A DNA stretch of 44,128 nt from CAZMHN01 sp964566145 (GCA_964566145.1 CAZMHN010000005.1:1-44128); one strand, 5' to 3'; shown: positions 17,346-25,590, counted from the stretch's first letter. Program-made: numbers and translations. Notes: generated by a model not told the origin, from the letters alone.

Positions 17346-17657
17346 TTAGCCTGTTTTAGAGCGCTTTTTGCCCTTGCCGTCCGCGTCTACGCGCCGCTCC
17401 AGAAGATAGGATATGAGGGCCTTAGCGCCGGCCGCCACCACGGAGAGGTAGGAGGTGGAGCTTTCAAGTTTCACCTTGGCCAGATCGACAAACGACCCGA
17501 TCTTCGCCATGGCTTGCTCTAATCCGCTCAGGATTCTGACCACGCGCCGTACTATCAACAGGAAGTACACCAGCATCCATCCAAGCAGGAAGGCAAGTCC
17601 GAATACGGATATGGCAAGGGAGAGGTTTAGGATGTCAGCTGAACTCTGAAGATACAT
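17346..17657 (-). CDS. Small single-TM protein, DUF948-like
   Basis: The 103-aa protein has one long TM segment (about residues 14-36, AISVFGLAFLLGWMLVYFLLIVRRV). An amphipathic helical region with repeated small/polar residues (SGLEQAMAKIGSFVDLAKVKLESS) and a basic tail (DADGKGKKRSKTG) follow. It resembles DUF948-type membrane proteins of unknown role. It is divergent from the membrane protein at 17760. Confidence 0.65.
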   Translation of the reverse strand: MYLQSSADILNLSLAISVFGLAFLLGWMLVYFLLIVRRVVRILSGLEQAMAKIGSFVDLAKVKLESSTSYLSVVAAGAKALISYLLERRVDADGKGKKRSKTG

Positions 17658-17723
17658 ACGCGTGTCGGGTTAAGGCTATCTCATAAGATACCACGTTCGG
17701 GGCAGTATGAGGATAGGGGTGTT

Positions 17724-17751
17724 TTGGAAGCCAGGGACGGGGTGGTACAAT
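17724..17751 (+). promoter_or_regulatory. Promoter of the membrane protein-rodA operon
   Basis: TTGGAA (17724-17729), 16-nt spacer, TG-G-TACAAT (hexamer 17746-17751). The ATG at 17760 is 8 nt after the -10, so the mRNA is probably leaderless. Confidence 0.6.
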
Positions 17752-17759
17752 GGGATGGT

Positions 17760-18581
17760 ATGGATACCGTGAGCGAGCGCGACATCCGCCTGAGCTACTG
17801 GTTCTTGACCCACCGCGACCAGTTGCGGCGCGCCGTGGTCATTCTGCTTTCCATTACGGCTGGCGCACTCATGGGATACTCGTTGTGGCAGTTCGCCGAC
17901 ATCCTGTCGAGCCGTAAGGCTGAAGAGGAGGCCATGAGACAGTTGGTATCGAGCACGTTCAATTCCGACATCTACCGTCAGGCTCTGAGTCCCATGCCCA
18001 TAGAGATAGGCACGGTGACTGCCGTGCCGACGGACAAAGGAGTGTACGACTTGCTGGCGGAGATAAAGAATCCTAATTTCAAGTGGGCAGTGCGGGAGTT
18101 GTCATATACGTTCGTGGTGGGAGGAACCGAGGTGCGCGGGAGTACGTTCCTTTTGCCGCTGGAAGAGAAATATGCGGTGAGCCTGGCCGTACCGCTGTCG
18201 GCCAAACAGCCGCAAGTGGAGTTCAAGGTAGCCGACACGCGCTGGCTCCGCATCCGTGATCTGTCGTCTCTGCAGACGCCCAGCTTCGAAGTTTCCAATC
18301 AGAAGATAGAGACGCTTACCGCCGCGGACGGCAAACCGAGCGGTACGCAGGTTTATTTTGACCTTGAGAATACTAGCCCGTACAGCTTTTGGCAGACCAC
18401 AGTGACGGTCGTGTTGAGTGCCGCAGGCAGTGTGCAGGCCGTCGGGCAGCAAGTACTCACGAACGTGGACGCACAGGGAACATATCCGGTTGAGTTCAGG
18501 TGGCCTGCGAGCGCGTTGCGGGTGGATAATCTGGCGGTAAAGCCGGAGGTGAACGTGCTCGATCCTCGGGTATTCAGGTAG
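17760..18581 (+). CDS. Single-TM protein with extracytoplasmic beta domain, unknown
   Basis: Not recognised. The 273-aa protein has a short charged N-terminus, one TM segment (about residues 24-45, AVVILLSITAGALMGYSLWQFADIL), and a ~220-residue outside part rich in beta-strand pattern (YDLLAEIKNPNFKWAVRELSYTF, VYFDLENTSPYSFWQTTVTVVLSAAG), which suggests two Ig-like/FxLYD-type modules. It ends 2 nt before rodA, so the two are cotranscribed and it may belong to the elongation/septal wall machinery. The ATG was chosen from the promoter position. Confidence 0.7.
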   Translation: MDTVSERDIRLSYWFLTHRDQLRRAVVILLSITAGALMGYSLWQFADILSSRKAEEEAMRQLVSSTFNSDIYRQALSPMPIEIGTVTAVPTDKGVYDLLAEIKNPNFKWAVRELSYTFVVGGTEVRGSTFLLPLEEKYAVSLAVPLSAKQPQVEFKVADTRWLRIRDLSSLQTPSFEVSNQKIETLTAADGKPSGTQVYFDLENTSPYSFWQTTVTVVLSAAGSVQAVGQQVLTNVDAQGTYPVEFRWPASALRVDNLAVKPEVNVLDPRVFR

Positions 18582-18583
18582 CT

Positions 18584-19702
18584 ATGTGGCGGAACGTGCG
18601 AGCGTTGTGGCAGAGCTGGGACGTTCCGCTCATGACGTTCACTGCATTGCTCATGGTGGTCGGCTTAGCCGAGCTGTATTCAAGTTCGCTGTCGCGTCCG
18701 GAACTCACGCCGCTCCTGTACCGTCAGCTGACGGGGGCGGGCATTGGGCTGGTGGCTTTGTTTTTGTCCGCTCGTACGGATTACCGCGTGTATCGCTCGT
18801 GGTCCAAGCTCATTTACTTCATGGCACTCGCTCTTCTGGCGCTTGTGCTCGTCATAGGCCAGACATTGCGCGGTACGACCGGTTGGCTGAGTCTGGGGTT
18901 CTTCAATTTCCAGCCGGTCGAGCTTGTGAAGTTCATGTGGGTGCTGGTGCTGGCCGGCTATTTGGCGTACGTCGGGCCTCCGCTCACCTGGACCAAGACG
19001 GTTGCGGCCTCATTCCTGCTTCTGCCGCTTTTGGGGCTGGTATTGGCGCAACCCGACTTTGGTTCCGGCTCCATGCTTATGGTGGTGTGGATGGTGCTTA
19101 TGGCAGCCGTACCCAAAGGACGCAGCTGGTGGCTTGTCATGGGGGCATTGTTGATACTCGCCATGCTCATCGGTAGCGTTTTCCTGAAGGACTATCAGCG
19201 CGACCGTTTGCGTACTTTTTTGAATCCGCGTTCCGATCCGTTAGGGAGCGGCTATAACGTGACGCAATCCGTGATAGCGGTCGGCTCGGGCGGTCTGTGG
19301 GGCCGGGGTTTGGGCCTGGGCACTCAGAGCCAGCTTAAGTTCCTGCCCGAACAGCATACGGATTTCATTTTTGCTTCCATAGCCGAGGAATTGGGATTCG
19401 TAGGCGGAGCGCTGGTACTAGCCCTGTGGGTCGGGTTCATGAGCCGCGTAGTGTGGCTCATTCGCCGGTTGCGTGACGATTATGCCGTGTTAGTCGCCTT
19501 GGGTATAGGCAGTCTCATAGCTGCACAGGCGGTGCTGAACATAGGCATGAACCTGGGGTTGGCGCCGGTCGTGGGCGTACCACTGCCGTTCATGAGCTTC
19601 GGCAGTTCGTCGTTGGTCGCAAGCTTGCTGGCGGTGGGCATACTCCAAAATCTGGCCGTTCATTACGGCCGCCAAGCGCCGACCACGGTCGTTCGGGCGT
19701 GA
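18584..19702 (+). CDS. rodA: SEDS-family peptidoglycan polymerase (RodA/FtsW)
   Basis: SEDS proteins polymerise lipid II into glycan strands with a partner class B PBP. The 372-aa protein is strongly hydrophobic with about 10 TM segments. It has the family motifs GTTGWLSLGFFNFQPVELVKF, AQPDFGSGSML, the loop SGGLWGRGLGLGTQSQLKFLPEQHTDFIFASIAEELGFVGG with the key Glu/Asp, and PLPFMSFGSSSLVASL. RodA is favoured over FtsW by the QPVELVK and LPEQHTDFIF pattern, but the distinction is inferred. The partner PBP is not in the window. Confidence 0.9.
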   Translation: MWRNVRALWQSWDVPLMTFTALLMVVGLAELYSSSLSRPELTPLLYRQLTGAGIGLVALFLSARTDYRVYRSWSKLIYFMALALLALVLVIGQTLRGTTGWLSLGFFNFQPVELVKFMWVLVLAGYLAYVGPPLTWTKTVAASFLLLPLLGLVLAQPDFGSGSMLMVVWMVLMAAVPKGRSWWLVMGALLILAMLIGSVFLKDYQRDRLRTFLNPRSDPLGSGYNVTQSVIAVGSGGLWGRGLGLGTQSQLKFLPEQHTDFIFASIAEELGFVGGALVLALWVGFMSRVVWLIRRLRDDYAVLVALGIGSLIAAQAVLNIGMNLGLAPVVGVPLPFMSFGSSSLVASLLAVGILQNLAVHYGRQAPTTVVRA

Positions 19703-19766
19703 GAAGCCTTGACATGGAAGCATCTGCGTGGTACGTTTGGGGCGCAGTTATTCTCAAATAAACCGT

Positions 19767-20099
19767 ATGCAGGCGAAACGCAGTTCTGGGAGTTCTCGTG
19801 CCACCGGCGATACGCTGAGACTGGTATCGTACTGCCCGCTGTGCAACGCTTCGTACAGCCCGCTTCGTACCAGGGTGCTCGATGAGCGCGATGGCGCTCA
19901 TCTCCTGTACATACAGTGTGCGAGTTGCGGCAGTTCCATTGTCGCCACGGTGCTAACCTCGACCATCGGGGTTACCTCAATCGGTCTGCTGACCGACCTG
20001 ACCGGGGACGACGTACTTCGCTTCAAAGACGAAGGGGGCATTACGGCAGACGGGGTGCTGCAGGTGCACCAGCTTCTGTTCCCGGCTGGCACCTCTTGA
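19767..20099 (+). CDS. Zinc-ribbon protein of unknown function
   Basis: The 110-aa protein has two CxxC knuckles, SYCPLCNASY (about residue 23) and IQCASCGSSI (about residue 51), predicting one structural zinc. A mostly hydrophobic/beta C-terminal half ends in QVHQLLFPAG. It lies 23 nt before rplY, and a role near the ribosome is only guilt by association. The ATG at 19767 was preferred to a GTG at 19728. A possible promoter TTGACA-16-TACGTT (19709-19736) fits a 24-nt leader. Confidence 0.65.
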   Translation: MQAKRSSGSSRATGDTLRLVSYCPLCNASYSPLRTRVLDERDGAHLLYIQCASCGSSIVATVLTSTIGVTSIGLLTDLTGDDVLRFKDEGGITADGVLQVHQLLFPAGTS

Positions 20100-20122
20100 T
20101 CAAGGTAACCTAAGTTTCAGGT

Positions 20123-20818
20123 ATGACAGTTTCACTCTCTGCGACAACCCGCAGTGTGTTAGGCAAGCGCGTCAAATCCTTGCGGAATGACGGCTCTGTT
20201 CCCGGCATTATTTATGGCCACGGGACCCAGCCTACGCCGGTGACCGTGGATGCTTCCGCGCTCGACAAGGCGTACCGTCAGGCGGGCGAAAGCACGCTGG
20301 TCGATTTGGCGATAGACGGTTCGGCGTCCACTAAGGTAATTATCCAGGAGGTTCAGCACGATCCGCTGTCGCACGTCATCCGCCACGTTGATTTCCACCA
20401 GGTGCGCATGGACGAGAAGCTTGAGGTGGACATACCCCTTAAGTTCGTGGGTGAATCGCCGGCCGTGAAGGAACTGGGCGGAATCCTGTCAAAGGCCGTG
20501 GGTGAGCTTAAGGTGAAATGTCTGCCGAACGATCTGGTGCACGAAATCGAGGTCGACATTTCTCCGTTGAAGGAGTTTGAACAGACGATCGCCGTAAGGG
20601 ACATCATGCTTCCGTCGGGCATCGAGGTCATGTCTCCGCCCATGGAGGAGGTGGTTGCGACCGTGACCCCGCCGCGTAGCGAAGCCGAACTGGCCGAACT
20701 CAAGGCCGAGGTGAAGGAGGATGTGGGAACGGTCGAAGTTGCCGAGAAGGGCAAGGAAGAGCCGACCGAGGGCGCGGCCGAGCCTGCGGCCAAGGAAGAG
20801 AAGAAAGAGAAGAAGTAA
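20123..20818 (+). CDS. rplY: 50S ribosomal protein bL25 (Ctc form)
   Basis: bL25 binds 5S rRNA. The 231-aa protein is the long CTC/TL5 type. The N-terminal 5S-binding domain (SATTRSVLGKRVKSLRNDGSVPGIIYGHG, QEVQHDPLSHVIRHVDFHQV) is followed by the beta domain (VDIPLKFVGESPAVKELGGIL, DLVHEIEVDISPLKEFEQTIAVRDI). A low-complexity Glu/Lys/Ala tail (EEPTEGAAEPAAKEEKKEKK) ends it. No strong ribosome binding site (only AGG close to the ATG). Confidence 0.95.
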   Translation: MTVSLSATTRSVLGKRVKSLRNDGSVPGIIYGHGTQPTPVTVDASALDKAYRQAGESTLVDLAIDGSASTKVIIQEVQHDPLSHVIRHVDFHQVRMDEKLEVDIPLKFVGESPAVKELGGILSKAVGELKVKCLPNDLVHEIEVDISPLKEFEQTIAVRDIMLPSGIEVMSPPMEEVVATVTPPRSEAELAELKAEVKEDVGTVEVAEKGKEEPTEGAAEPAAKEEKKEKK

Positions 20819-20839
20819 GCGCATTGTACGATACACAGA

Positions 20840-20882
20840 AAAGAGCCCGGGAGACGAAAGTTGTCCCAGGCTCTTTGGTTTT
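20840..20882 (+). terminator. Intrinsic terminator after rplY
   Basis: The outer 8-bp stem AAAGAGCC/GGCTCTTT with inner GGGA/TCCC is followed by GGTTTTG. Transcription from the minus strand converges here. Confidence 0.75.
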
Positions 20883-20927
20883 GCGCGAGCGCAGTGTTGC
20901 GGCGGCATAAGCTGCTCCTCTCTGTAA

Positions 20928-21221
20928 TCATTCGATGTCCTTGGTTAGGAGCCGACGGCCCTTGCTCGAGATGCCGCCTTTGATCCACCAGACGGAATCC
21001 TCGTTGATGGTCAGGGTGGTCTCCTCCTTCGATCCGTCAGGGATCAACGTGAGCTCCACGCACTGCCCGCGGGCGTCTTCTCCGATTTCGATTTTCAGGA
21101 GCGTACCCGATTGACGCGAGTTGCAGTTGTACACCAGGACCGTGAGCGGGAATTCGCCGCCGTAGTGGTCATATACGTAACGCCACTCACGCAGAACTTC
21201 TTGGAATGAACGAGTTTCCAT
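20928..21221 (-). CDS. Small protein of unknown function (97 aa)
   Basis: Not recognised. The soluble 97-aa protein starts METRSFQEVLREWRYVYDHYGGEF, followed by a beta-rich core (PLTVLVYNCNSRQSGTLLKIEIG, CVELTLIPDGSKEETTLTI) and a basic tail. AAGGAGG lies 7 nt before the ATG. On the minus strand an extended -10 TGC-TACACT (plus 21267-21272) lies about 45 nt upstream. It belongs to the group of small accessory genes with strong ribosome binding sites. Confidence 0.72.
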   Translation of the reverse strand: METRSFQEVLREWRYVYDHYGGEFPLTVLVYNCNSRQSGTLLKIEIGEDARGQCVELTLIPDGSKEETTLTINEDSVWWIKGGISSKGRRLLTKDIE

Positions 21222-21266
21222 AGCTTCCTCCTTCGGAGTATTTTTTGATGTTGGTTTGTGGAAATC

Positions 21267-21303
21267 AGTGTAGCATGCGCGAACGGCACCGCCGGGCGCA
21301 TGC
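21267..21303 (-). promoter_or_regulatory. Hairpin after prmC overlapping the next -10 box
   Basis: GCATGCGC (21273-21280) pairs with GCGCATGC (21296-21303), with inner CGGC/GCCG. Immediately downstream on the minus strand is TGC-TACACT, the probable promoter of the 97-aa gene. The same undecamer ATGCTACACTG also precedes dnaE. Confidence 0.5.
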
Positions 21304-21335
21304 TCGTGGATATGGTGTGTATGGATTTCGGGGCT

Positions 21336-22181
21336 TTAGGCTAAAGTAAGCCGAAGCACCCTGGGTTTATGTGACAGGTCGGGAAGCGTCTCAATATTGC
21401 TCGGCTTCAGCATGGCGCAGGCAAGTTCGGAGACGCGTTCATTGGTGGCAGGATGGAGCTCAAGCAACAGATAGCCCGGCCGCGAGTGTTCCGGAATAAG
21501 TGCAATTTGCCGGTAAAGCTCGCGGTACGCGGACAGCCCGTCCGCGCCGCCATAAAGAGCCATTCTCGGCTCATGTACCAGGTCTCGCGATATCTCGGAA
21601 GGCAGTAGGTAGGGGGGATTGGATATTACCACCGTGTTCCGGTCAAGCAGGTGGAGAGCGGGTTCCAGCAGGTTGCCATGAAGGAAATCTATCCTGTCGG
21701 CGGCGCCGTGCCTGGCGGCGTTCCGGTACGCCACTCGGAGGGCCCTGCCTGACATGTCCGTGGCCGCGATTTTTACATGCGGCAGTTCGCATGCCAAGGT
21801 AACGGCAATACACCCTGACCCGGTGCCGACTTCCACTGCGGAACGGATGGAACTATTCGTACGAATAGTTCCTAGGGCATGTTCTACTAATATCTCGGTT
21901 TCGGGACGTGGAATGAGCACGCTTTGGTTCACGAAAAATCCGCGGCCGAAGAACTCCTTTTTGTGAGTGAGGTAGGCCACGGGCATGCCGCGCCGGCGCC
22001 GGGCGACGAGCCATTTGAATCGGAGCAACGAGACGGCAGTGACAGTGTCGCCGCCGTGAGCCAGGAGCCACGGCCGGTCTCGCTTAAGCGCGTATGCTAA
22101 GAGCACCTGCGCGTCCAGCTCAGGTGACGGGACGCGCCGGAGCGGTTCCGTGCCGGCTGTCAGGGCTTGGGCTACGGTCAT
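21336..22181 (-). CDS. prmC: Release factor glutamine methyltransferase
   Basis: PrmC methylates the GGQ glutamine of release factors with SAM. The 281-aa protein has the N-terminal helical substrate domain (VPSPELDAQVLLAYAL, VAYLTHKKEFFGRGFFVNQSVLIPRPETEILVE), SAM motif EVGTGSGCIAVTLA and the catalytic NPPY in VVISNPPYLLPSE. Its ATG overlaps the prfA stop by 4 bp, so it is translationally coupled to its substrate's gene. Confidence 0.95.
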   Translation of the reverse strand: MTVAQALTAGTEPLRRVPSPELDAQVLLAYALKRDRPWLLAHGGDTVTAVSLLRFKWLVARRRRGMPVAYLTHKKEFFGRGFFVNQSVLIPRPETEILVEHALGTIRTNSSIRSAVEVGTGSGCIAVTLACELPHVKIAATDMSGRALRVAYRNAARHGAADRIDFLHGNLLEPALHLLDRNTVVISNPPYLLPSEISRDLVHEPRMALYGGADGLSAYRELYRQIALIPEHSRPGYLLLELHPATNERVSELACAMLKPSNIETLPDLSHKPRVLRLTLA

Positions 22182-23230
22182 GCCGGTTCTGCCGAACGCA
22201 ACGATTGAATGATGGGTTCGAGGTTGCCGTCCAGGATGCCGGGCAAGTTGTGCCAGCTCTGCTTTATGCGGTGGTCTGTGAGCCTGTCCTGGGGGAAGTT
22301 GTAGGTTCGCACCTTTTCCGAACGCTCACCCGTGCCTATCTGGCCGCGCCTGGCGGAGTCGCGTTCCTGATGCCGCTTTTCCTGTTCCAGGGCGAACAGC
22401 CGTGCCCTGAGCACGGCCAGGGCTTTTTCCTTGTTCTGCTTTTGCGAGCGCTCGTCCTGGCAGATGACGGTAAGGCCGGTCGGGATGTGCACCACGCGGA
22501 TGGCGGAGTAGGTGGTGTTCACGCTCTGTCCGCCGTGGCCCGATGACGTGGTGGCCTCTATTTTGATCTCATCCGGTTTGAGTTCTACGTCGACCTCATC
22601 CACCTCCGGCAGTACCGCCACCGTGGCGGTCGAGGTGTGAACGCGGCCGCTTTTCTCGGTTTCGGGGATGCGCTGTACCCGGTGGACGCCGGATTCGAAC
22701 TTCAAAAGGGAATACACGCGCTTTCCCGCTATCTCGAATATGATTTCTTTGTAGCCCCCGAGGGTGTTTCGGCTCTCCGACATCACCTGTACGCGCCAGC
22801 CATGTTTTTCCGCGAACCGCGCATACATGCGGTAGAGGTCGGCAGCGAACAGCGCCGCCTCGTCGCCGCCCGTGCCGGCGCGTATTTCAACTATGGTGTC
22901 TTTGGCGTCGGATGGGTCGGCCGGCTCCAACAGCTCTTTGAGCTCGGCTTCCGCGGCCGCGAGCCTGCCTTGCACCAGCTCGCGCTCGTTCTCGGCCAAA
23001 GCCTTCAGTTCCGCGTCCGTTTCAGTGCGGAGAGAAACGTGCAGGTGTTCAAGCTGGTCGTGCAGGTGTTCAATGGCTTCGCCGAGCCCGCACACTTCCA
23101 CGAGCTCGCTGTGGCGGCGGTTGAGGGCGGTGAAGCGCGCCAGGTCGGAGTGCACGGCAGGGTCCTGGAGCTTCCGTTCCAGTTCCTCGCGCTCGCTCCG
23201 AGCGGCTGTCATTTTTCCCTTGAGGTCCAT
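22178..23230 (-). CDS. prfA: Peptide chain release factor 1
   Basis: RF1 reads UAA/UAG and releases the peptide. The ~350-aa protein has the GGQ loop SSGHGGQSVNTTYSAIRVVH, the decoding-domain region around SGRVHTSTATVAVLPEV, and VRTYNFPQDRLTDHRI. The ATG at 23230 (MDLKGKM) was chosen over 23287. The longer form would begin inside the rpmE terminator. TATCAT lies 12 nt before this ATG, giving a near-leaderless mRNA. Confidence 0.95.
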   Translation of the reverse strand: MDLKGKMTAARSEREELERKLQDPAVHSDLARFTALNRRHSELVEVCGLGEAIEHLHDQLEHLHVSLRTETDAELKALAENERELVQGRLAAAEAELKELLEPADPSDAKDTIVEIRAGTGGDEAALFAADLYRMYARFAEKHGWRVQVMSESRNTLGGYKEIIFEIAGKRVYSLLKFESGVHRVQRIPETEKSGRVHTSTATVAVLPEVDEVDVELKPDEIKIEATTSSGHGGQSVNTTYSAIRVVHIPTGLTVICQDERSQKQNKEKALAVLRARLFALEQEKRHQERDSARRGQIGTGERSEKVRTYNFPQDRLTDHRIKQSWHNLPGILDGNLEPIIQSLRSAEPA

Positions 23231-23249
23231 TGCCGTATGGCCATGATAA

Positions 23250-23278
23250 AACCGCCCGCCGGGGGTGGCAGGGCGGTT
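23250..23278 (-). terminator. Intrinsic terminator after rpmE
   Basis: AACCGCCC/GGGCGGTT stem (23250-23257, 23271-23278) with a 13-nt GC-rich loop. On the minus strand the stem continues into TTTTATC. Confidence 0.75.
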
Positions 23279-23287
23279 CAAAGACAT

Positions 23288-23536
23288 CTAACTCTTGGCC
23301 GAAGCTTTGGTCGAGCGCTTGGCGGCCGCAGTCTTGGTCCGTTCCGAGCGTTTCTTGAACCGGTCAACGCGCCCGGCCGAGTCCATGACTTTCTGCTTGC
23401 CCGTGAAGTACGGGTGGCAGGCAGAACAAATTTCCACGTGCATCTCTTCAACGGTCGAGCCGGTGGTGAAAGTGTTGCCGCAGGCGCAGATGACCTTGGC
23501 CTTGGGGTAGTAGTTGGGGTGGATATCGGCTTTCAT
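23288..23536 (-). CDS. rpmE: 50S ribosomal protein bL31 (zinc form)
   Basis: bL31 bridges the 50S central protuberance and 30S head. The ~82-aa protein begins MKADIHPNYYPKAKVICACGNTF. It keeps the zinc cysteines in ICACG and CSACHPYFTGKQ, so it is the C+ type. A Lys/Ala/Ser-rich tail extends it beyond the usual ~70 aa. An upstream start at 23557 adds seven residues and is less likely. Confidence 0.95.
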   Translation of the reverse strand: MKADIHPNYYPKAKVICACGNTFTTGSTVEEMHVEICSACHPYFTGKQKVMDSAGRVDRFKKRSERTKTAAAKRSTKASAKS

Positions 23537-23569
23537 ACGTACTAGCGACTCTAACATAAGGGGTAATAC

Positions 23570-23597
23570 TTGACAAGGGCCGGATTTAGGCTATGCT
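23570..23597 (+). promoter_or_regulatory. Strong promoter of the 2-TM protein gene
   Basis: TTGACA (23570-23575), 16-nt spacer, TATGCT (23592-23597). The spacer end TTTAGGC resembles CTTAGGC in the 26377 promoter. Confidence 0.75.
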
Positions 23598-23654
23598 GTT
23601 CTGAAAACAGAAAACGCAATTTTCTCATATCAATCAACTAAAGCCGGAGGTGCC

Positions 23655-23918
23655 ATGGGTCCGATTAGCAGGCTGGTACTCTTCATAGTGGGTGGCGCGA
23701 TTGAGTTCGTATGTGCACTGATCGGGTGGACTGCCCTAACGAGTAGTCTTCAGTTGTTCAGTTCGTCGCACCAATGGCTGATACTATTAGCCATCCCGTC
23801 CATTGTTTTTTCAGGACTGTTCTGTTTGGCGGCGGCCTTCGCCATTGTGTTTTTGTTCGTCATAGTATTCGATTTTTCCGGCCAGCCATCCAAACACACA
23901 CCTGTGGTGTGCATCTAA
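23655..23918 (+). CDS. Small 2-TM membrane protein, unknown
   Basis: Not recognised. The 87-aa protein has two hydrophobic segments, about residues 5-28 (SRLVLFIVGGAIEFVCALIGWTAL) and 41-74 (WLILLAIPSIVFSGLFCLAAAFAIVFLFVIVF), with a short tail ending HTPVVCI. GGAGG lies about 5 nt before the ATG. It is an isolated unit with its own promoter and terminator. Confidence 0.72.
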   Translation: MGPISRLVLFIVGGAIEFVCALIGWTALTSSLQLFSSSHQWLILLAIPSIVFSGLFCLAAAFAIVFLFVIVFDFSGQPSKHTPVVCI

Positions 23919-23946
23919 ACTCAGAGCCAATCCCAAAAGAACGTTC

Positions 23947-23980
23947 AAGGCTACCTAATGTACCAAGGTAGCCTTTTTTG
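23947..23980 (+). terminator. Intrinsic terminator after the 2-TM protein gene
   Basis: AAGGCTACCT/AGGTAGCCTT, 10-bp perfect stem, 9-nt loop, followed by TTTTTG. Confidence 0.92.
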
Positions 23981-23988
23981 TTCAGGCC

Positions 23989-24017
23989 TTTACATATTCA
24001 TAAGGTTCAGGTATCAT
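23989..24017 (+). promoter_or_regulatory. rpsB promoter
   Basis: TTTACA (23989-23994), 17-nt spacer, TATCAT (24012-24017). It predicts a ~125-nt leader carrying the structure at 24039-24126. Confidence 0.7.
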
Positions 24018-24038
24018 AGCTACGCTTACTAATCATCA

Positions 24039-24126
24039 TGCCGTTAGAGGGCCGGACTCCTTGCCCCTTGTCGGGGTTTGTCCGGCCGTACCACTCGAAC
24101 GGCAGTAGCTCCGCCGAATACGGCGG
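24039..24126 (+). promoter_or_regulatory. Structured rpsB leader, candidate S2 autoregulatory site
   Basis: TGCCGTT (24039-24045) pairs with AACGGCA (24098-24104). Inside it GGCCGGAC (24050-24057) pairs with GTCCGGCC (24080-24087), capped by CCCC/GGGG. A large asymmetric internal loop separates the helices. A second hairpin CCGCCG/CGGCGG with an AATA loop (24111-24126) precedes the ribosome binding site AAGGAAGGAG. Such leaders in rpsB-tsf operons are known S2 repressor sites; binding here is inferred. Confidence 0.65.
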
Positions 24127-24148
24127 GGGTAAAGGAAGGAGTTTTTTT

Positions 24149-24901
24149 ATGCCTCAGATACCAAGCCTGGTAGACATGCTCAAGGCGGGCGTGCACTTCG
24201 GGCACCAGCGTGCCAAGTGGCACCCGAAGATGCGGCAGTTCATCTACGGAGTCAGGCACGGCATTCACATAGTGGACCTTGAGCAGACCACCAAGCAGCT
24301 CGAGCGCGCTTTGCTTTTTATACGCGAAGTGGCCGCTCGCGGCGGCTCCGTCATGTTCGTAAGCCTGAAGAAGCAGGCCAACGACGTGGTGCGTGAAACC
24401 GCCCAGCGCACCAACATGCCGTTCATAGTGGAACGGTGGCTTGGCGGCGTGTTCACGAACTGGGGAGTCATCTCCAAGCTCATCCAGCGTTTGGACCGTC
24501 TGGAAGCCGAGCGCGACAGCGGCGCGTGGTCGCACTACACCAAAAAAGAGCAGCTCGACCTGCAGAAGGACCTGCAGAAACTGCACGAGAGCGTGGGCGG
24601 AGTCAGGAATCTGACGCGCGTTCCCGATGTCGTGTTCATCATCGGCGTACGGGAGGGCAAGAACGCTCTTCGGGAAGCCAAGAAGGTGAACGTGCCGGTC
24701 GTGGCACTGACCGATACCGATACGAACCCGGCCATGGTGGACTATCTCATTCCCGGAAACGACGACGCTCTGCGGTCCATACAGCTTATGGTTGAGCTCG
24801 TGGGCGACGCCATAGAGGAAGGCAAGGAGCGATACCAGGAATCCCCGGCGCCGCAAGCCGTGCCCCACGAATCGGCTGGACAGGCGGTCGCGCAAGAGTA
24901 G
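24149..24901 (+). CDS. rpsB: 30S ribosomal protein uS2
   Basis: uS2 binds late to the 30S head/body junction. The 250-aa protein starts MPQIPSLVDMLKAGVHFGHQRAKWHPKMR and has the family features YGVRHGIHIVDLEQT, VERWLGGVFTNWGVI, TRVPDVVFIIGVREGKNALREA, VALTDTDTNPAMVDYLIPGNDDALRSI. AAGGAAGGAG precedes the ATG. An upstream in-frame ATG at 24038 lies in the structured leader and was rejected. tsf follows 17 nt later. Confidence 0.97.
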   Translation: MPQIPSLVDMLKAGVHFGHQRAKWHPKMRQFIYGVRHGIHIVDLEQTTKQLERALLFIREVAARGGSVMFVSLKKQANDVVRETAQRTNMPFIVERWLGGVFTNWGVISKLIQRLDRLEAERDSGAWSHYTKKEQLDLQKDLQKLHESVGGVRNLTRVPDVVFIIGVREGKNALREAKKVNVPVVALTDTDTNPAMVDYLIPGNDDALRSIQLMVELVGDAIEEGKERYQESPAPQAVPHESAGQAVAQE

Positions 24902-24918
24902 CTAACCAAAGACACACT

Positions 24919-25530
24919 ATGGCAAATGTACAAGACATCCAAAAGCTCCGCGAAACCACGGGCGCCGGCATGATGGACGCCAAGAAAGCGCTTGAGGAAG
25001 CGAAGGGCGATTTCGACAAAGCCGTGGAAGTGCTTCGGAAGCGCGGCGCCAAGGTGGCCGCGGCCAAGAACGAACGCTCGACCAATCAGGGTCTGGTGGA
25101 GCCTTACATTCACATGAACGGCAGTCTGGGCGTGCTCATTGAAGTGGCATGTGAAACCGATTTCGTGGCCCGCACTGATAAGTTCAAGGAACTGGCCCAT
25201 GACCTGGCCATGCAGGTGGCCGCGGCCAATCCGGTGTACATCGCGCCCGAGGACGTTCCGGCCGATGTCATAGAGCATGAGAAGGACATTTACGCCGAGC
25301 AGCTCAAGGCCGAAGGTAAGACCGGTCCCATGGTGGAGAAGATAGTGCAGGGCAAGCTGGATAAGTACTACGCCGAAACCTGCCTACTGAAGCAGCCGTT
25401 CTTCAAGAACGACAAACAAACGGTGCAGGAAGTAATAACCGACGTGATAGCGACGCTGGGCGAGAACATAAAAGTAAGGCGTTTCGCCAGGTTCTCTCTG
25501 ACGCAGGGCGGTACCGTCTGCGGAGCTTAG
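24919..25530 (+). CDS. tsf: Elongation factor Ts
   Basis: EF-Ts exchanges nucleotide on EF-Tu. The 203-aa protein is the short form (E. coli has 283). It has the UBA-like N-terminus ANVQDIQKLRETTGAGMMDAKKALEEA, VEVACETDFVARTDKF-like IEVACETDFVARTDKFKELAHDLAMQVAA, and a single core subdomain plus the C-terminal ENIKVRRFARF. No ribosome binding site is seen. It is cotranscribed with rpsB. Confidence 0.96.
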   Translation: MANVQDIQKLRETTGAGMMDAKKALEEAKGDFDKAVEVLRKRGAKVAAAKNERSTNQGLVEPYIHMNGSLGVLIEVACETDFVARTDKFKELAHDLAMQVAAANPVYIAPEDVPADVIEHEKDIYAEQLKAEGKTGPMVEKIVQGKLDKYYAETCLLKQPFFKNDKQTVQEVITDVIATLGENIKVRRFARFSLTQGGTVCGA

Positions 25531-25544
25531 AAGGATTCTGCTGT

Positions 25545-25579
25545 CCCGCCCCGTAGAAATACGGGGCGGGTTTGGTTTT
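25545..25579 (+). terminator. Intrinsic terminator after tsf
   Basis: 11-bp perfect stem CCCGCCCCGTA/TACGGGGCGGG with a GAAA tetraloop, followed by TTTGGTTTT. Confidence 0.9.
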
Positions 25580-25590
25580 CGCGCTTCATG

